NCBI GenBank assembly: GCA_002298915.1
Contig: DBML01000019.1
Location: forward strand, 1-13,064
Source of the DNA: Clostridium sp. UBA699
Lineage (GTDB): Bacteria > Bacillota > Clostridia > Clostridiales > Clostridiaceae
Reading direction: 5' to 3'
Length of the DNA: 13,064 bases
In this document: positions 5,209 to 13,064 of the stretch, one piece after another
How the letters are laid out: each line of letters begins with the position of its first letter
How positions within the stretch are numbered: the first letter of the stretch is position 1
Notes under the pieces: generated by a model
Database searches by the model: none
Told to the model about the DNA's origin: nothing
Seen by the model: only the letters and a program-made list of their open reading frames with translations
Program-made: the position numbers and the translations under genes

Positions 5209-8200
5209 TCAGAACAGGTCCATCTGCTCTATCTCTTCCGTTATCCTGAAATTCGCTGAATCTATTAGCTCAGTCTCATCCTCCCCCTTGAGGTGCTCCC
5301 CTTTGAGGAACTGAAGTCCTCCCTTGAGCTTGGAAGAAACCAGGTTCAGCACGTATATGTTGTCGAACCTGTTGTATATGCTGTCTCCGCCGAGGCCTGA
5401 AAGGCATATGAGCTGGGTGTTGCTCTTCCTGGCTATCTCCATAAGAGGCTTCAGGAGATGCTCGGAGCTTGTCTGCGCAAAAGGGTTGTCCATAAGCAGA
5501 ACCTTGCTGCTTTCCTTCTCAGCAAACACATCCGTGTCGTCCCTTCTCATGTAGGACAGGAGACTGGACAGGATGACGAATGCCGATAGGAAACCCTCTC
5601 CCCCGGAATTTTTTGCCACTTCGTCCCAGCTTATAGGGTACTCCTTCTCCTCCTCTATCTTATAGAGTTTTATCTCTACGCTGCCTATGGAAACCACTTC
5701 GTTGTAGAGGTTCTTCGTCGTAACCGCCGTCGAGATTGCCTCCTCTGCGTTCTCGTTTTTATCGAGCCTGTCAAGCACGTTTTCTGTGAGCCTGTCGAGC
5801 ATGTCGCTGAGCTTCAGCCTGTAAAGCGTCTTATTGTCCTGCCACTTCGGCGTCGTGATCTTCAGCATCTTTACAGAACGTCCCCTGATGTTTATGGTGG
5901 AGTTCCTATCTATCTTGCCGATGTTCTCGTGAACCTCGAACACATAGTCGAACAGGCTTTGCAAGACGTTCTCCTTTTCCCTGACTATGAGCTCAATGTC
6001 CGCATTCAGCTTCTCCACAAGGCTCTTATAGGAGCTAACAGTAATTTCAAGGTTCTCTAGAAGATATTCAGGATCACCGGAAAGCTCTTCAAGCTTTTCA
6101 AGAGGCTTCCTGAAGAAATCGTCCCCCCTAAAAACTTCCCTCCTGAGTACCCTTTCGATTTCCTTGTCGAGCCTCGCCTTGCTTTCGGCGGCCCTTTCAA
6201 GTGATTCCCTGTAGTCCCTTGCCAGCTCGCCCCTGTACCTGGTCATCTCTTCAAGTTCTACCTTGATATCTATTTCATCGGCTATCACGAATTCGCTGAA
6301 TTCAGAAAGAGAGTCAAGGTTGCTCACGACTGTTCCTGTTTTCCTGACAGCATCAGCCTGGGCTTTTTCAAAATCCTTCTTCTCATACTCCTTCACCTTG
6401 ATCCTTGCATCAAAATCTATCTCTTTTATCTCGTCCCTCGCCTTTGGGTTGTCCCGCTGATACTTCCGCTTCATCTCCAGCTTCTGGTTGGCTGTCGTTT
6501 GATCTGCGAGAGCTTTTTCTTTGTCAAGACGGCCGTATTTCTTCTCAAGTTCTGAAGCGTTTTTTTCAAGAATTTTGATTTCCTGCCTGAGCTGCCGCTC
6601 CTTGAACGAGTCGTATACCTCTTCCCTGAACTGCCGTTCCTCAATGCCGTACTCGGTTTCCTTTCCTTCAAGCTCGTCCTGCTTCTCCTTGAACCTTCTG
6701 TTGGCAGTAGCAAGCCTTTCCTCAAGGTTCTTTTCGTCCTCTGTTATGGTTTTGTTGAGACTTTCGAAGCGTGCCTCTATGTCTTCGATGTCCTTATCAA
6801 CGAGCTCCCCTTCCCTATAGCTGACATACCTGCTTAAGTGCTCGGAAGCCTTTTCTTCCAGTTTCTCAAACTTCCTTCTTCTGTCAAGCCCAGTTTCCCT
6901 GTCGGCAGCGAGCTTTTTCATACCTGCCTCTTCGTCGCGTATGCTCCTGAGCAGCTTTTCCAGCTCAAGGTTGAACTGTTCCTTCATATCCCTGCTTGTG
7001 CAGTATTCCTCGTATTTTTCTTTCAGCTCGCCAAGCGCTGCGACGGCTCTTGCCAGGGTTACTTCCGAATTTTCGGAAGCTTTGAGCTCCTGATGTGCCT
7101 CCTCCAGCTTCACGGCGGTGTTCGCTAGCCCAGCCATTAGCTCCCGTAGCAGCCTGCCGGCTTCTTCCGCTTCTTCTGCGAGCGCATCCCTGAGCAATTT
7201 TGCCGTTTGATACTCCTTCTCTTCAACGATCGAATATACTACCCTGTTTTTCTTGTCTCTGTATAGAGCTGCTTCAGTTCTGAACTCTCCTATCCTTGCT
7301 TCCAGGGCTGCAATGCCTTTTTCCATTGATTCTGTGAGCTTGGCGAGCTCATCCTCATCCATGAGCCTGCTGTTGAAGGATATGAGGAACTTCACTTTGC
7401 CGAGGGATATGAGACTTCCTCCATCTGTAGTCACACAGCTTTCGAGCTCCTCCCTCCTTATTATGGGTACTGGGTAGTTCGTGAAGCTTTCTACGTTATC
7501 CGACTCGAGCCTCCTAATGTCATCCGCATTCATAATAAGTGAGTACGGAATAAACGGGTTGTTAGTCACCAGCTTTTCGTTCTCGCTTTGAGTATGGGAA
7601 TTGTTCCTCAGCCATTTCATACCGTGCACTATATGAATATCCCTCTTCAGAAACTCTGCCTCCATTTCCTGGGAGAGCTCGGAGAGGGTTCCTGACTTGA
7701 GTTTTTTGAGTTCTTCCGTCTCCTTCCGGAGCTCAAGGCTGAGCCTCAGAACCTCCGCATCAGCTATATCAAGCTTCCTGTCGAACTCGCCTATGATGCC
7801 CTCCCTGTCGAAAAGCCTGTCCTCACCGAACTCTATATACCTGAGCATGCCCCTCAGCTCGTCGAGCTGCTCTTCATATTTCCTGAGCTTTTCCTCAACC
7901 TGACCTAATGCCGTTTCGGCTTTGGACCTTCGGACGATTGCATCCTTCTCATCCCTTGCCCTAGTCTTGTTCTCCTCTTCCTTCTCGTGGATGAAGCTTT
8001 TCAGCTCCGCAGTTTTCCTGGCCGCTACATCAAGACGCCTTCCATACTCTATCCCCGCTGCTGCAAACATGCCGCTGTCGTAGAGCCCTGTTATGTTCCT
8101 TGAGAAGTTCTCTCCGAACTCCCTGTTGAACCTTTCCTCTTCTTTGTCAAACGACTTGATATTTTCCTTAACAGCCCCCAGGTCAGCGCTGGTCCTGTTC

Positions 8201-9603
8201 AGCTTGGAGTTCAGTTCCCTCAAGTTCTTCTCGGAAAGAATTATCCGGTCCTCAAGCTCCAGTATGCTTTCTTCAATCGCTTTTGAAATGCTTCTGAGCT
8301 TCTCCAGCTGAGAGCTGTAGTGCAGCATCAGTGTATATCCTAAATTTTCTCTTTCAGGACCCAAATCTTGATTCTTTCTTTTCAGCACCTCTAGCTCGTT
8401 CTCAAGCTTCTGGACGTCTTTTGAAAAATCCTTGTATTCTCCGAATATCTTCGCGCACTCCATTATGTTACGTTTCTGCTCCAGGTCTGCTTTTTCGAGA
8501 GCGCCGCTTTCGATTTCCCCAGCTAGTTCGCCCAGAGCTTCTTCGAGCTTATCCGACCTGTCCATGCTGGTGTATATTTCCATGGAAAGCTTCTCGTACT
8601 GCACCTCCTCGATGGCGCCGGCAACCTCCGCAAGCTTACCCGCAAGCATCCTCTCAGTTTCCTCCAACTCCTCTTTCTTGCTCCTGAGGTGGGCCGCCAG
8701 GTTGGCGATGCTGTTCTTCATTGAGGAAACGCCCTCCCTGCGCCCCTTGAGTTCTTCCGCCTTCTGCTTTATACGGCCGCCTTCGACGAAGAATTCTTCG
8801 ATAGCCTTCCTCTTTTCGATCTTCGTCTTGTTCTCCCTGTACTGTTTTGAATAGCTCATTACGATTTCCCTGAAGTTTTTTACCTTGTCTTCTTCTCTAT
8901 TTAGCTTGTCCTCCACTGTCCTTATGAACCACTTTTCCACGAGCCCAGCTGCGTTCCTGCAGTCTGTGAACATTTCCGAAAGGCCAGATTCCTTCAAGTT
9001 CAGCTTCTTTATTATGGATTCCCATTCCCTGCTGTTTATCCCGTACTCCCTCAGCTTGGCGAAATAGCTGCTCCTCTGGTAGGGGCTTGCGGTGTCGTAG
9101 TAGTTGAAATCTACGCTTCGGTCCTTTTTCAGGTTCTCAAACAGCTGTTTCGAGTGGCCGTAGCTTTTCACCGTCTTCTTGCCGCCTTCAGTTTCCACCA
9201 AGGGAATGTTTTCTATGCCGTACCTGCTTGAACCTCTGTACTCGTGTATGAAGCTGATGGTCTCAAGGTCGTCTTTGGTATCTTCGTCAGATGAATATAA
9301 CCTCTTCCTCACCATCATGCCTGTGAGCACAAAGTTGGCCGGACCGTCGAGCTGCCATTCCACCAGTATGTATGTGGGAATGCTCGATGTGAAGTAGCTT
9401 GAAAAAGGCCTGTGCTTCATGTTCCTTGCTCCGGGATTCATGAACGGCGCCATCATAATCTGCACAAGGACCGATTTGCCTCCTCCGTTCCTGAGCGAAA
9501 GCAGCGTGCTTTCACCGTTGAAGCGGAACGTTTCGTCGTCAACCTTCATTGAGTTGTTGTTGTAGTTCAGGTTTATTATCCTGATCGCGTTGATTTTACT
9601 CAT
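5209..9603 (-). CDS. jetC: Wadjet JetC: SMC-like ATPase with long coiled coils
   Basis: ATPase core of the Wadjet complex, 1464 residues, counterpart of MukB/MksB. The N-terminal head (about 1-235) has a Walker A-like LRNGGGKS (37-44, Lys43). Long heptad-rich, Glu/Lys/Leu-dominated coiled coils occupy about 240-640 and 775-1240, flanking a globular hinge at about 650-770. The C-terminal head holds the ABC signature NSGGEGF (Ser1333-Glu1336) and Walker B VLLMDNP (Asp1372), where Asn1373 sits at the place of the usual catalytic Glu. Known Wadjet complexes extrude DNA loops and recognise small circles; that role is inferred here from family and neighbours. The start has GGAGG six bases upstream and overlaps the end of jetB by eight bases (ATGAGTAA). 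A terminator follows within 60 bases. Generic SMC/RecN identity is excluded by the adjacent jetA, jetB and jetD. Confidence 0.93.
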   Translation of the reverse strand: MSKINAIRIINLNYNNNSMKVDDETFRFNGESTLLSLRNGGGKSVLVQIMMAPFMNPGARNMKHRPFSSYFTSSIPTYILVEWQLDGPANFVLTGMMVRKRLYSSDEDTKDDLETISFIHEYRGSSRYGIENIPLVETEGGKKTVKSYGHSKQLFENLKKDRSVDFNYYDTASPYQRSSYFAKLREYGINSREWESIIKKLNLKESGLSEMFTDCRNAAGLVEKWFIRTVEDKLNREEDKVKNFREIVMSYSKQYRENKTKIEKRKAIEEFFVEGGRIKQKAEELKGRREGVSSMKNSIANLAAHLRSKKEELEETERMLAGKLAEVAGAIEEVQYEKLSMEIYTSMDRSDKLEEALGELAGEIESGALEKADLEQKRNIMECAKIFGEYKDFSKDVQKLENELEVLKRKNQDLGPERENLGYTLMLHYSSQLEKLRSISKAIEESILELEDRIILSEKNLRELNSKLNRTSADLGAVKENIKSFDKEEERFNREFGENFSRNITGLYDSGMFAAAGIEYGRRLDVAARKTAELKSFIHEKEEENKTRARDEKDAIVRRSKAETALGQVEEKLRKYEEQLDELRGMLRYIEFGEDRLFDREGIIGEFDRKLDIADAEVLRLSLELRKETEELKKLKSGTLSELSQEMEAEFLKRDIHIVHGMKWLRNNSHTQSENEKLVTNNPFIPYSLIMNADDIRRLESDNVESFTNYPVPIIRREELESCVTTDGGSLISLGKVKFLISFNSRLMDEDELAKLTESMEKGIAALEARIGEFRTEAALYRDKKNRVVYSIVEEKEYQTAKLLRDALAEEAEEAGRLLRELMAGLANTAVKLEEAHQELKASENSEVTLARAVAALGELKEKYEEYCTSRDMKEQFNLELEKLLRSIRDEEAGMKKLAADRETGLDRRRKFEKLEEKASEHLSRYVSYREGELVDKDIEDIEARFESLNKTITEDEKNLEERLATANRRFKEKQDELEGKETEYGIEERQFREEVYDSFKERQLRQEIKILEKNASELEKKYGRLDKEKALADQTTANQKLEMKRKYQRDNPKARDEIKEIDFDARIKVKEYEKKDFEKAQADAVRKTGTVVSNLDSLSEFSEFVIADEIDIKVELEEMTRYRGELARDYRESLERAAESKARLDKEIERVLRREVFRGDDFFRKPLEKLEELSGDPEYLLENLEITVSSYKSLVEKLNADIELIVREKENVLQSLFDYVFEVHENIGKIDRNSTINIRGRSVKMLKITTPKWQDNKTLYRLKLSDMLDRLTENVLDRLDKNENAEEAISTAVTTKNLYNEVVSIGSVEIKLYKIEEEKEYPISWDEVAKNSGGEGFLSAFVILSSLLSYMRRDDTDVFAEKESSKVLLMDNPFAQTSSEHLLKPLMEIARKSNTQLICLSGLGGDSIYNRFDNIYVLNLVSSKLKGGLQFLKGEHLKGEDETELIDSANFRITEEIEQMDLF

Positions 9604-10312
9604 CTTCCGCCTCCCCCAGCGCCTTTAGCACCCTGGAGTAGTTGCTCCTGTTGAGGAGATTCCAGTCCATGAGGCTGTCAAGCTTCTTTGTGGTCTTTAT
9701 CATGTCGTCTGCCTCTATATAGTCTATGAGGCCCTGGCCGTCAAGGAACTTGAGTATCCCATACAGGAAGCCCTCCTTAGTGGTCTTGGACCTGCTGCTC
9801 CTGTCCCCGCTTTTAAGCGATTCGAACTTTTCCAGGATGTTGGTGAAGGCTATGCCATTTCTGTCCTGCTCTTCCTCTCCATTTTTCTCCGCGCCCTCCT
9901 TGAGCCTTGCGGAAATTATGTTCAGGAAATCCCCTCCCCTGAGGTAGTTCCTGGACTTGGAAGAACTCCCCCTGGAGCCGTACATCTCTACCAGAAGGGT
10001 GAGAATGGCGAACTGCGACAGGTAGTAGTCCTTGTCAGTGGCGTTGCTTTTGCAAAGCTCGTTCTTGAGCTCGCCTTTGGAGTACCCAAGGAAATCGTTG
10101 TCCTCCCAGGGTATGAGGTAGATAGTCCCTCCGTATTTTTCTATGCTGCATTCGCTCGCTTCGCCGATGTCCTTCACGAGGTTCATTATCCTTTCGTTTT
10201 CCGAATACGCCCTATAAAGTTCCTTATCCTTCTCCTCCATAAGCTCACCGTTCTTCAGCAGGTGGTAGAATATCCTGTGGCTCATCTTTATATCATCTAT
10301 TTCGTATGACAT
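9596..10312 (-). CDS. jetB: Wadjet JetB: MukE-like KITE subunit (DUF6063-like)
   Basis: Small subunit of 238 residues, expected to bind the kleisin JetA and link it to JetC, as MukE/MksE do. The sequence is predominantly helical with short strands, as in winged-helix KITE proteins. It opens with a helix around MSHRIFYHLLKNGELMEEKD (about 9-28), has a strand-like SIEKYGGTIYLIP segment (about 56-68), and includes a charged Ser/Arg-rich loop (GSRGSSSKSRN, about 110-120). I judge it closest to DUF6063, the JetB counterpart I associate with type III Wadjet loci, rather than to DUF4194 of type I; this rests on recognition, not a search. The gene begins two bases after the jetA stop codon, using an AGGAG site that lies inside the end of jetA, and its own end overlaps jetC. 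Fixed stoichiometry through translational coupling is likely. Confidence 0.85.
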   Translation of the reverse strand: MSYEIDDIKMSHRIFYHLLKNGELMEEKDKELYRAYSENERIMNLVKDIGEASECSIEKYGGTIYLIPWEDNDFLGYSKGELKNELCKSNATDKDYYLSQFAILTLLVEMYGSRGSSSKSRNYLRGGDFLNIISARLKEGAEKNGEEEQDRNGIAFTNILEKFESLKSGDRSSRSKTTKEGFLYGILKFLDGQGLIDYIEADDMIKTTKKLDSLMDWNLLNRSNYSRVLKALGEAEDE

Positions 10313-10314
10313 TG

Positions 10315-11931
10315 CTATCTCCTTTTAACCTCAAATATTACATCTGAACAGGTAACTGTCCTCACAGACCCGTCTTCGCTCTTCAGCGCGCTGAACCTGA
10401 CCTTTCCGCTCCCTTCAGCCTTTCGTGAGGCAACGCGGATTATTCCTGCCAGGCATTCATCCTCCTCGACCATATTCAGGATGCTTTCGTTAAGCTGGAA
10501 CTGCGGTGCGATTTCATCTGTGAACTTCTCCTTCTCCTCTTTCAGCTCAGAGATGTCTATGCTCCTGTTTTTCAGGAGCTCAATGACGATTTCCCTGAAT
10601 ATCTCCACTGTAGGGACCAGCTGTTCCAGAATTGACCTGTCCTTCTCAGCAGCTTCTCCAATCTCCTTAAGTGATATACTCCCCTTCTCGGAAGCCATCT
10701 TCAAGATCACGCCGAGGGACCGCTTGTATTTGGAAAGCTTCTCCTTCCTCAGCTTCTGCTGTTCTACTTCCCACTCCTCCTCGTCGAAGGAAACCATCTC
10801 CTCGTCGCTATCGGCCTCCCCTTTCCTCAAGGGTTTCTGGTATTGAAGCGATTTGTTTATGTTGTAGGTCTTTCCGGCGCCCTTCTTGAAAAGAGGCTTG
10901 AGGAAGACGTGGAGGTTCTCAAGCTTTAAGGGGTCGGCCAGAACCTTGTCGTACAGCTCAGTCCTGAAGTTGAACCTTTTTATGAGCGACATCTGAGCAA
11001 GGTCCTCGAGTTCCCTTGCGTAAACGACTTTAAGGTCGAAATGCGCGAGCAGGATCTTCTGCTGCTCCGCTATGCTTCTGGCCAGGTAGGACTCTATCGT
11101 CCTTAGGAAACCCAGGTTGTCCTGCTCCTCCTGTCCAAGCTTCCTGATGTTTATGTCCTTCTCCTCGAACTCGAGTATCCTCTCCCTGACGTGGTTCTTG
11201 TAGTTGTCGAATTTGGTTTTCGTGCTTTCAAGCGACAGGATGTTTTCGTCCATGAGAGCCCTGTACTCAGCGACGGAATAGGACAAGGCGTTCTGCCTTA
11301 TTCGAAGCATTGCTTCCTGCATCTTCTGCAACTGTCTCCTAAGTTCGCTGAAGATGTTCTTGACATCCTCGACGGCCTTGTCGTAGCTTTGCTTCTCCAT
11401 GTGCATCTTGAATATGAACTCGTGTATGGTGAGGCGCATGTTGGCCTCCATCTCAAGGGTTGAGAGCAGCAGAGAATATCCGTCGTTTGACAGCTTGTAG
11501 CTTGTCCTCCTGACAGTATCGTCTAAAAATTTAATCTCGTTCAAAAGGAAACTTATGTTCAGCTCCCTGTAGCTTTTCTGAGAGAAGTCGTACCCGTTGA
11601 AATACATTGCATTGCCGTCGTCGCAAAGGACTGTGTTAACTATGAAATCGGCCAGCTCCTTGCACTCGTCATAGGAAAGCTGCTTCCTGAAAAAGCTCAT
11701 GTTCAGGCTGTCTATAAAGCTTCCAATGTCATCGAGCGTGCAGGGCTCCTCCTTCAGTGACTGCTCCATTATGTAGAGCAGCGACGCGAAGATGAGGTTC
11801 GTCTGCTCGCCGAACTCGTCGAAGCCGTATTTTTTCCATGTAGTTTTCTGCATGCTGTTCCTGAAGAAAAGTGCATATGTGCCAACCCTCTTCATCCTTG
11901 TGTCGAAGTTCTTCAAAAAATCGTAATCCAT
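10315..11931 (-). CDS. jetA: Wadjet JetA: kleisin-like subunit (DUF5716-type)
   Basis: Predicted kleisin of the Wadjet complex, 538 residues, counterpart of MukF/MksF, which would bridge the two JetC heads and hold JetB. The N-terminal part (about 1-165) looks like helical/winged-helix domains, starting DYDFLKNFDTRMKRVGTYALFF. A helical coiled-coil stretch follows (about 175-330, rich in Glu, Lys, Leu). An acidic linker, DSDEEMVSFDEEEWEVE, begins at residue 374, a natural place for an extended kleisin segment to meet JetB or JetC. The C-terminal 140 residues are again helical, ending in a strand-like RTVTCSDVIFEVKRR. The ATG directly follows the jetD stop (TAAATG) and has AGGAG eight bases upstream. 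Assignment rests on recognition of the DUF5716/JetA family and on the flanking jet genes. Confidence 0.88.
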   Translation of the reverse strand: MDYDFLKNFDTRMKRVGTYALFFRNSMQKTTWKKYGFDEFGEQTNLIFASLLYIMEQSLKEEPCTLDDIGSFIDSLNMSFFRKQLSYDECKELADFIVNTVLCDDGNAMYFNGYDFSQKSYRELNISFLLNEIKFLDDTVRRTSYKLSNDGYSLLLSTLEMEANMRLTIHEFIFKMHMEKQSYDKAVEDVKNIFSELRRQLQKMQEAMLRIRQNALSYSVAEYRALMDENILSLESTKTKFDNYKNHVRERILEFEEKDINIRKLGQEEQDNLGFLRTIESYLARSIAEQQKILLAHFDLKVVYARELEDLAQMSLIKRFNFRTELYDKVLADPLKLENLHVFLKPLFKKGAGKTYNINKSLQYQKPLRKGEADSDEEMVSFDEEEWEVEQQKLRKEKLSKYKRSLGVILKMASEKGSISLKEIGEAAEKDRSILEQLVPTVEIFREIVIELLKNRSIDISELKEEKEKFTDEIAPQFQLNESILNMVEEDECLAGIIRVASRKAEGSGKVRFSALKSEDGSVRTVTCSDVIFEVKRR

Positions 11932-12942
11932 TTAGAAATCTCCTATGTTCAGTATCTCCTGCGGTATGTATTCGTCCGCTCTAAGAACGGCTGATATGGT
12001 CTTTCTGCTGCTTTCATCGAATTCCTCAAGGAACTCTCCGGAAATGTTTCTGTTCTGCTTCTCTTTCGTTCCAGGAAGCTTCATCCCCAAGCGTGTGCAC
12101 TTGTCCAGCATCGCCTTGTACCCTTCTGTGAAAAGCTTGATGCTGTATTTCTTTTCGAACGATCTTTTAAGCGATTCATATATTATTATCCCCTCATAGT
12201 CGATGTCCCCGAGGTAAAGGATGCTGTTCGAGGCGTCGGTGATGTAGGGTTCGATGCATACGTCGAAATCCTCGAAGCTCCTGTATATGTTCTTGCCTCC
12301 GCCGTAGACAAGGGTTCCTATCCTGGTGCCGAAAATGCTGCTGCCGCCCTCGAGCAGGTGCTTCCTCATGCTGTAGAACGTGTCCTTGTTTTCAAGGATG
12401 AGTACATTCTGCGGGGTCTCCTTGCTGTGGGAGTAGTACGCCAGCGGAACCGTTGTGTAGTAGTAATTGAGGTCTTCCTCTTCAAGCCCCAGGTTTCTTA
12501 CTATTCTCAGCCCGCCCTCGGCTCCGAGGAACTTCTCCCGTCCCCATATCTCGAAGCTTCTCTCGTTTAGGGATATCCTGTTTTTGAGCTTCTCCTGTGA
12601 GTTAATCAGGTAAGAGCTGAGCATGAGGACTTGCCCCCTGTCCTCCCGGTATCTCTTGATGTTCTTCATGTAAAAGCTGGTGTCGAGGCGAGTGCAGAGT
12701 TCGTATTTGAGCTCGTGGATAAGCTCCGAGCTGTCCTCCTCATGCAGAGCTACCTTATAGGACAGGAACAGTGCCGGGGTCTTTCCGTTTGTGCCTCCGC
12801 TTTTAACCGGCTTCAGCACCTGCTCCAATATGAGTCCGAGCACGGTGCTGCGCAGGTCTTCATATTCATCTATGTCGTAGAAAATCTTTATTTCCTGCAG
12901 AGAGACCTTCTTCCTCCCCAGGCTCCTTATATCCTTAGCCAC
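11932..12942 (-). CDS. jetD: Wadjet JetD: Toprim-type nuclease (DUF2220)
   Basis: Nuclease subunit that in studied Wadjet systems cleaves the trapped circular DNA. The C-terminal half is a Toprim fold: acidic Glu in VLILENKD, a glycine-rich TLVYGGGKN, and the DxD motif YLGDIDYEG. Counted from the alternative upstream GTG at 12993 (353 residues), these are Glu201, Asp263 and Asp265. The N-terminal half is an arm or winged-helix region (SLQEIKIFYDI...). I prefer the GTG at 12942 (336 residues) because GGAGG lies seven bases upstream and an extended -10 promoter (TGATATAAT, 12977-12985) sits inside the longer version. The in-frame extension to 12993 encodes a plausible helix but has only a weak ribosome site, so it stays an alternative. 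It is first in the operon, and its stop abuts the jetA ATG. Confidence 0.9.
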   Translation of the reverse strand: MAKDIRSLGRKKVSLQEIKIFYDIDEYEDLRSTVLGLILEQVLKPVKSGGTNGKTPALFLSYKVALHEEDSSELIHELKYELCTRLDTSFYMKNIKRYREDRGQVLMLSSYLINSQEKLKNRISLNERSFEIWGREKFLGAEGGLRIVRNLGLEEEDLNYYYTTVPLAYYSHSKETPQNVLILENKDTFYSMRKHLLEGGSSIFGTRIGTLVYGGGKNIYRSFEDFDVCIEPYITDASNSILYLGDIDYEGIIIYESLKRSFEKKYSIKLFTEGYKAMLDKCTRLGMKLPGTKEKQNRNISGEFLEEFDESSRKTISAVLRADEYIPQEILNIGDF

Positions 12943-12949
12943 TATTTTT

Positions 12950-12954
12950 CCTCC
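12950..12954 (-). promoter_or_regulatory. Ribosome binding site deciding the jetD start
   Basis: GGAGG on the minus strand, seven bases before a GTG at 12942. It is the strongest ribosome site in the jetD leader. The alternative GTG at 12993 has only a loose GGACGG six bases upstream. Confidence 0.7.
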
Positions 12955-12976
12955 AAGCGAATTCTTTAACAAATAT

Positions 12977-12985
12977 ATTATATCA
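12977..12985 (-). promoter_or_regulatory. Extended -10 promoter of the jet operon
   Basis: Minus strand reads TGATATAAT: a perfect TATAAT (12977-12982) with the TG of an extended -10 element (TGnTATAAT). No good TTGACA is seen at the expected distance, which extended -10 promoters tolerate. Transcription would start near 12970, leaving about 28 bases of leader before the GTG at 12942. The site lies inside the longer possible jetD reading frame, which argues for the shorter one. Confidence 0.6.
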
Positions 12986-13042
12986 TTACTCACGTGATTC
13001 CGTCCGCCTTAAGTTCTGAATTGACTTTTGCTTGCAGCAAGG

Positions 13043-13064
13043 GCCGCGGAGATATCTCCGCGGC
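13043..13064. repeat. Perfect 22-base palindrome at the window edge
   Basis: Arms GCCGCGGAG and CTCCGCGGC surround ATAT, and the whole 22 bases equal their own reverse complement. As RNA it would form a nine-pair GC-rich stem. On the minus strand it is not followed by a T-run. On the plus strand the following bases are outside the window. It could be the end of a neighbouring gene's terminator or a symmetric binding site upstream of the jet promoter. A smaller inverted repeat, CTTGC-A-GCAAG, lies next to it at 13031-13041. Confidence 0.55.

Noticed and set aside
8331..8854. Two overlapping plus-strand frames of 118 and 140 codons opposite jetC
   Set aside because: They are Ser- and Leu-rich antisense shadows of the Glu/Lys/Leu coiled coil of JetC; no ribosome site or domain supports them.
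1..13064. CRISPR array, tRNA, rRNA or insertion sequence
   Set aside because: I saw no regularly spaced repeats, cloverleaf or rRNA-like sequence, and no transposase or terminal inverted repeats flanking the jet cassette.

Overview
The window is bacterial and looks like a clostridial Firmicute of intermediate GC. The grounds are an AgrC/AgrA-type sensor and LytTR regulator pair, strong GGAGG-type ribosome binding sites, sigma-A-like promoters, and heavy AGG arginine use. I do not attempt a genus. All eight supported genes lie on the minus strand, so transcription runs from high to low coordinates. No plus-strand gene, tRNA, rRNA, CRISPR array or transposase was found.

Right part (about 5150-13064): a complete four-gene Wadjet anti-plasmid cassette in the transcribed order jetD, jetA, jetB, jetC. 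JetA resembles the DUF5716-type JetA family, JetB resembles DUF6063, JetC is a 1464-residue SMC-like ATPase, and JetD is a DUF2220/Toprim nuclease. This combination, with jetD first, fits my recollection of the type III Wadjet architecture. The genes are packed stop-to-start or overlapping. An extended -10 promoter lies in front of jetD, and a rho-independent terminator lies directly after jetC. By analogy with studied Wadjet systems, JetABC would form a MukBEF-like loop-extruding complex that senses small circular DNA, and JetD would cut it.

Middle (4644-5208): about 565 bases without a convincing gene. They hold two intrinsic terminators, a possible remnant of an unknown gene, two copies of a diverged motif of about 31 bases, a promoter overlapped by a GntR-like palindrome, and a long leader for the next operon.

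Left part: a two-gene operon encoding a 12-helix MFS transporter and a cytoplasmic M20-family amidohydrolase (3342-4643 and 2133-3314), suggesting uptake and hydrolysis of an N-acylated amino acid or similar conjugate. After a hairpin comes an agrA-agrC-like pair (1306-2043 and 35-1324) with overlapping ends. No agrB or agrD is visible, so its signal is unknown.

The defence cassette is the main accessory element. Points deserving a second look are the DN in place of DE in the JetC Walker B motif, the misleading upstream jetD start, and the structured intergenic region at 4707-5208.
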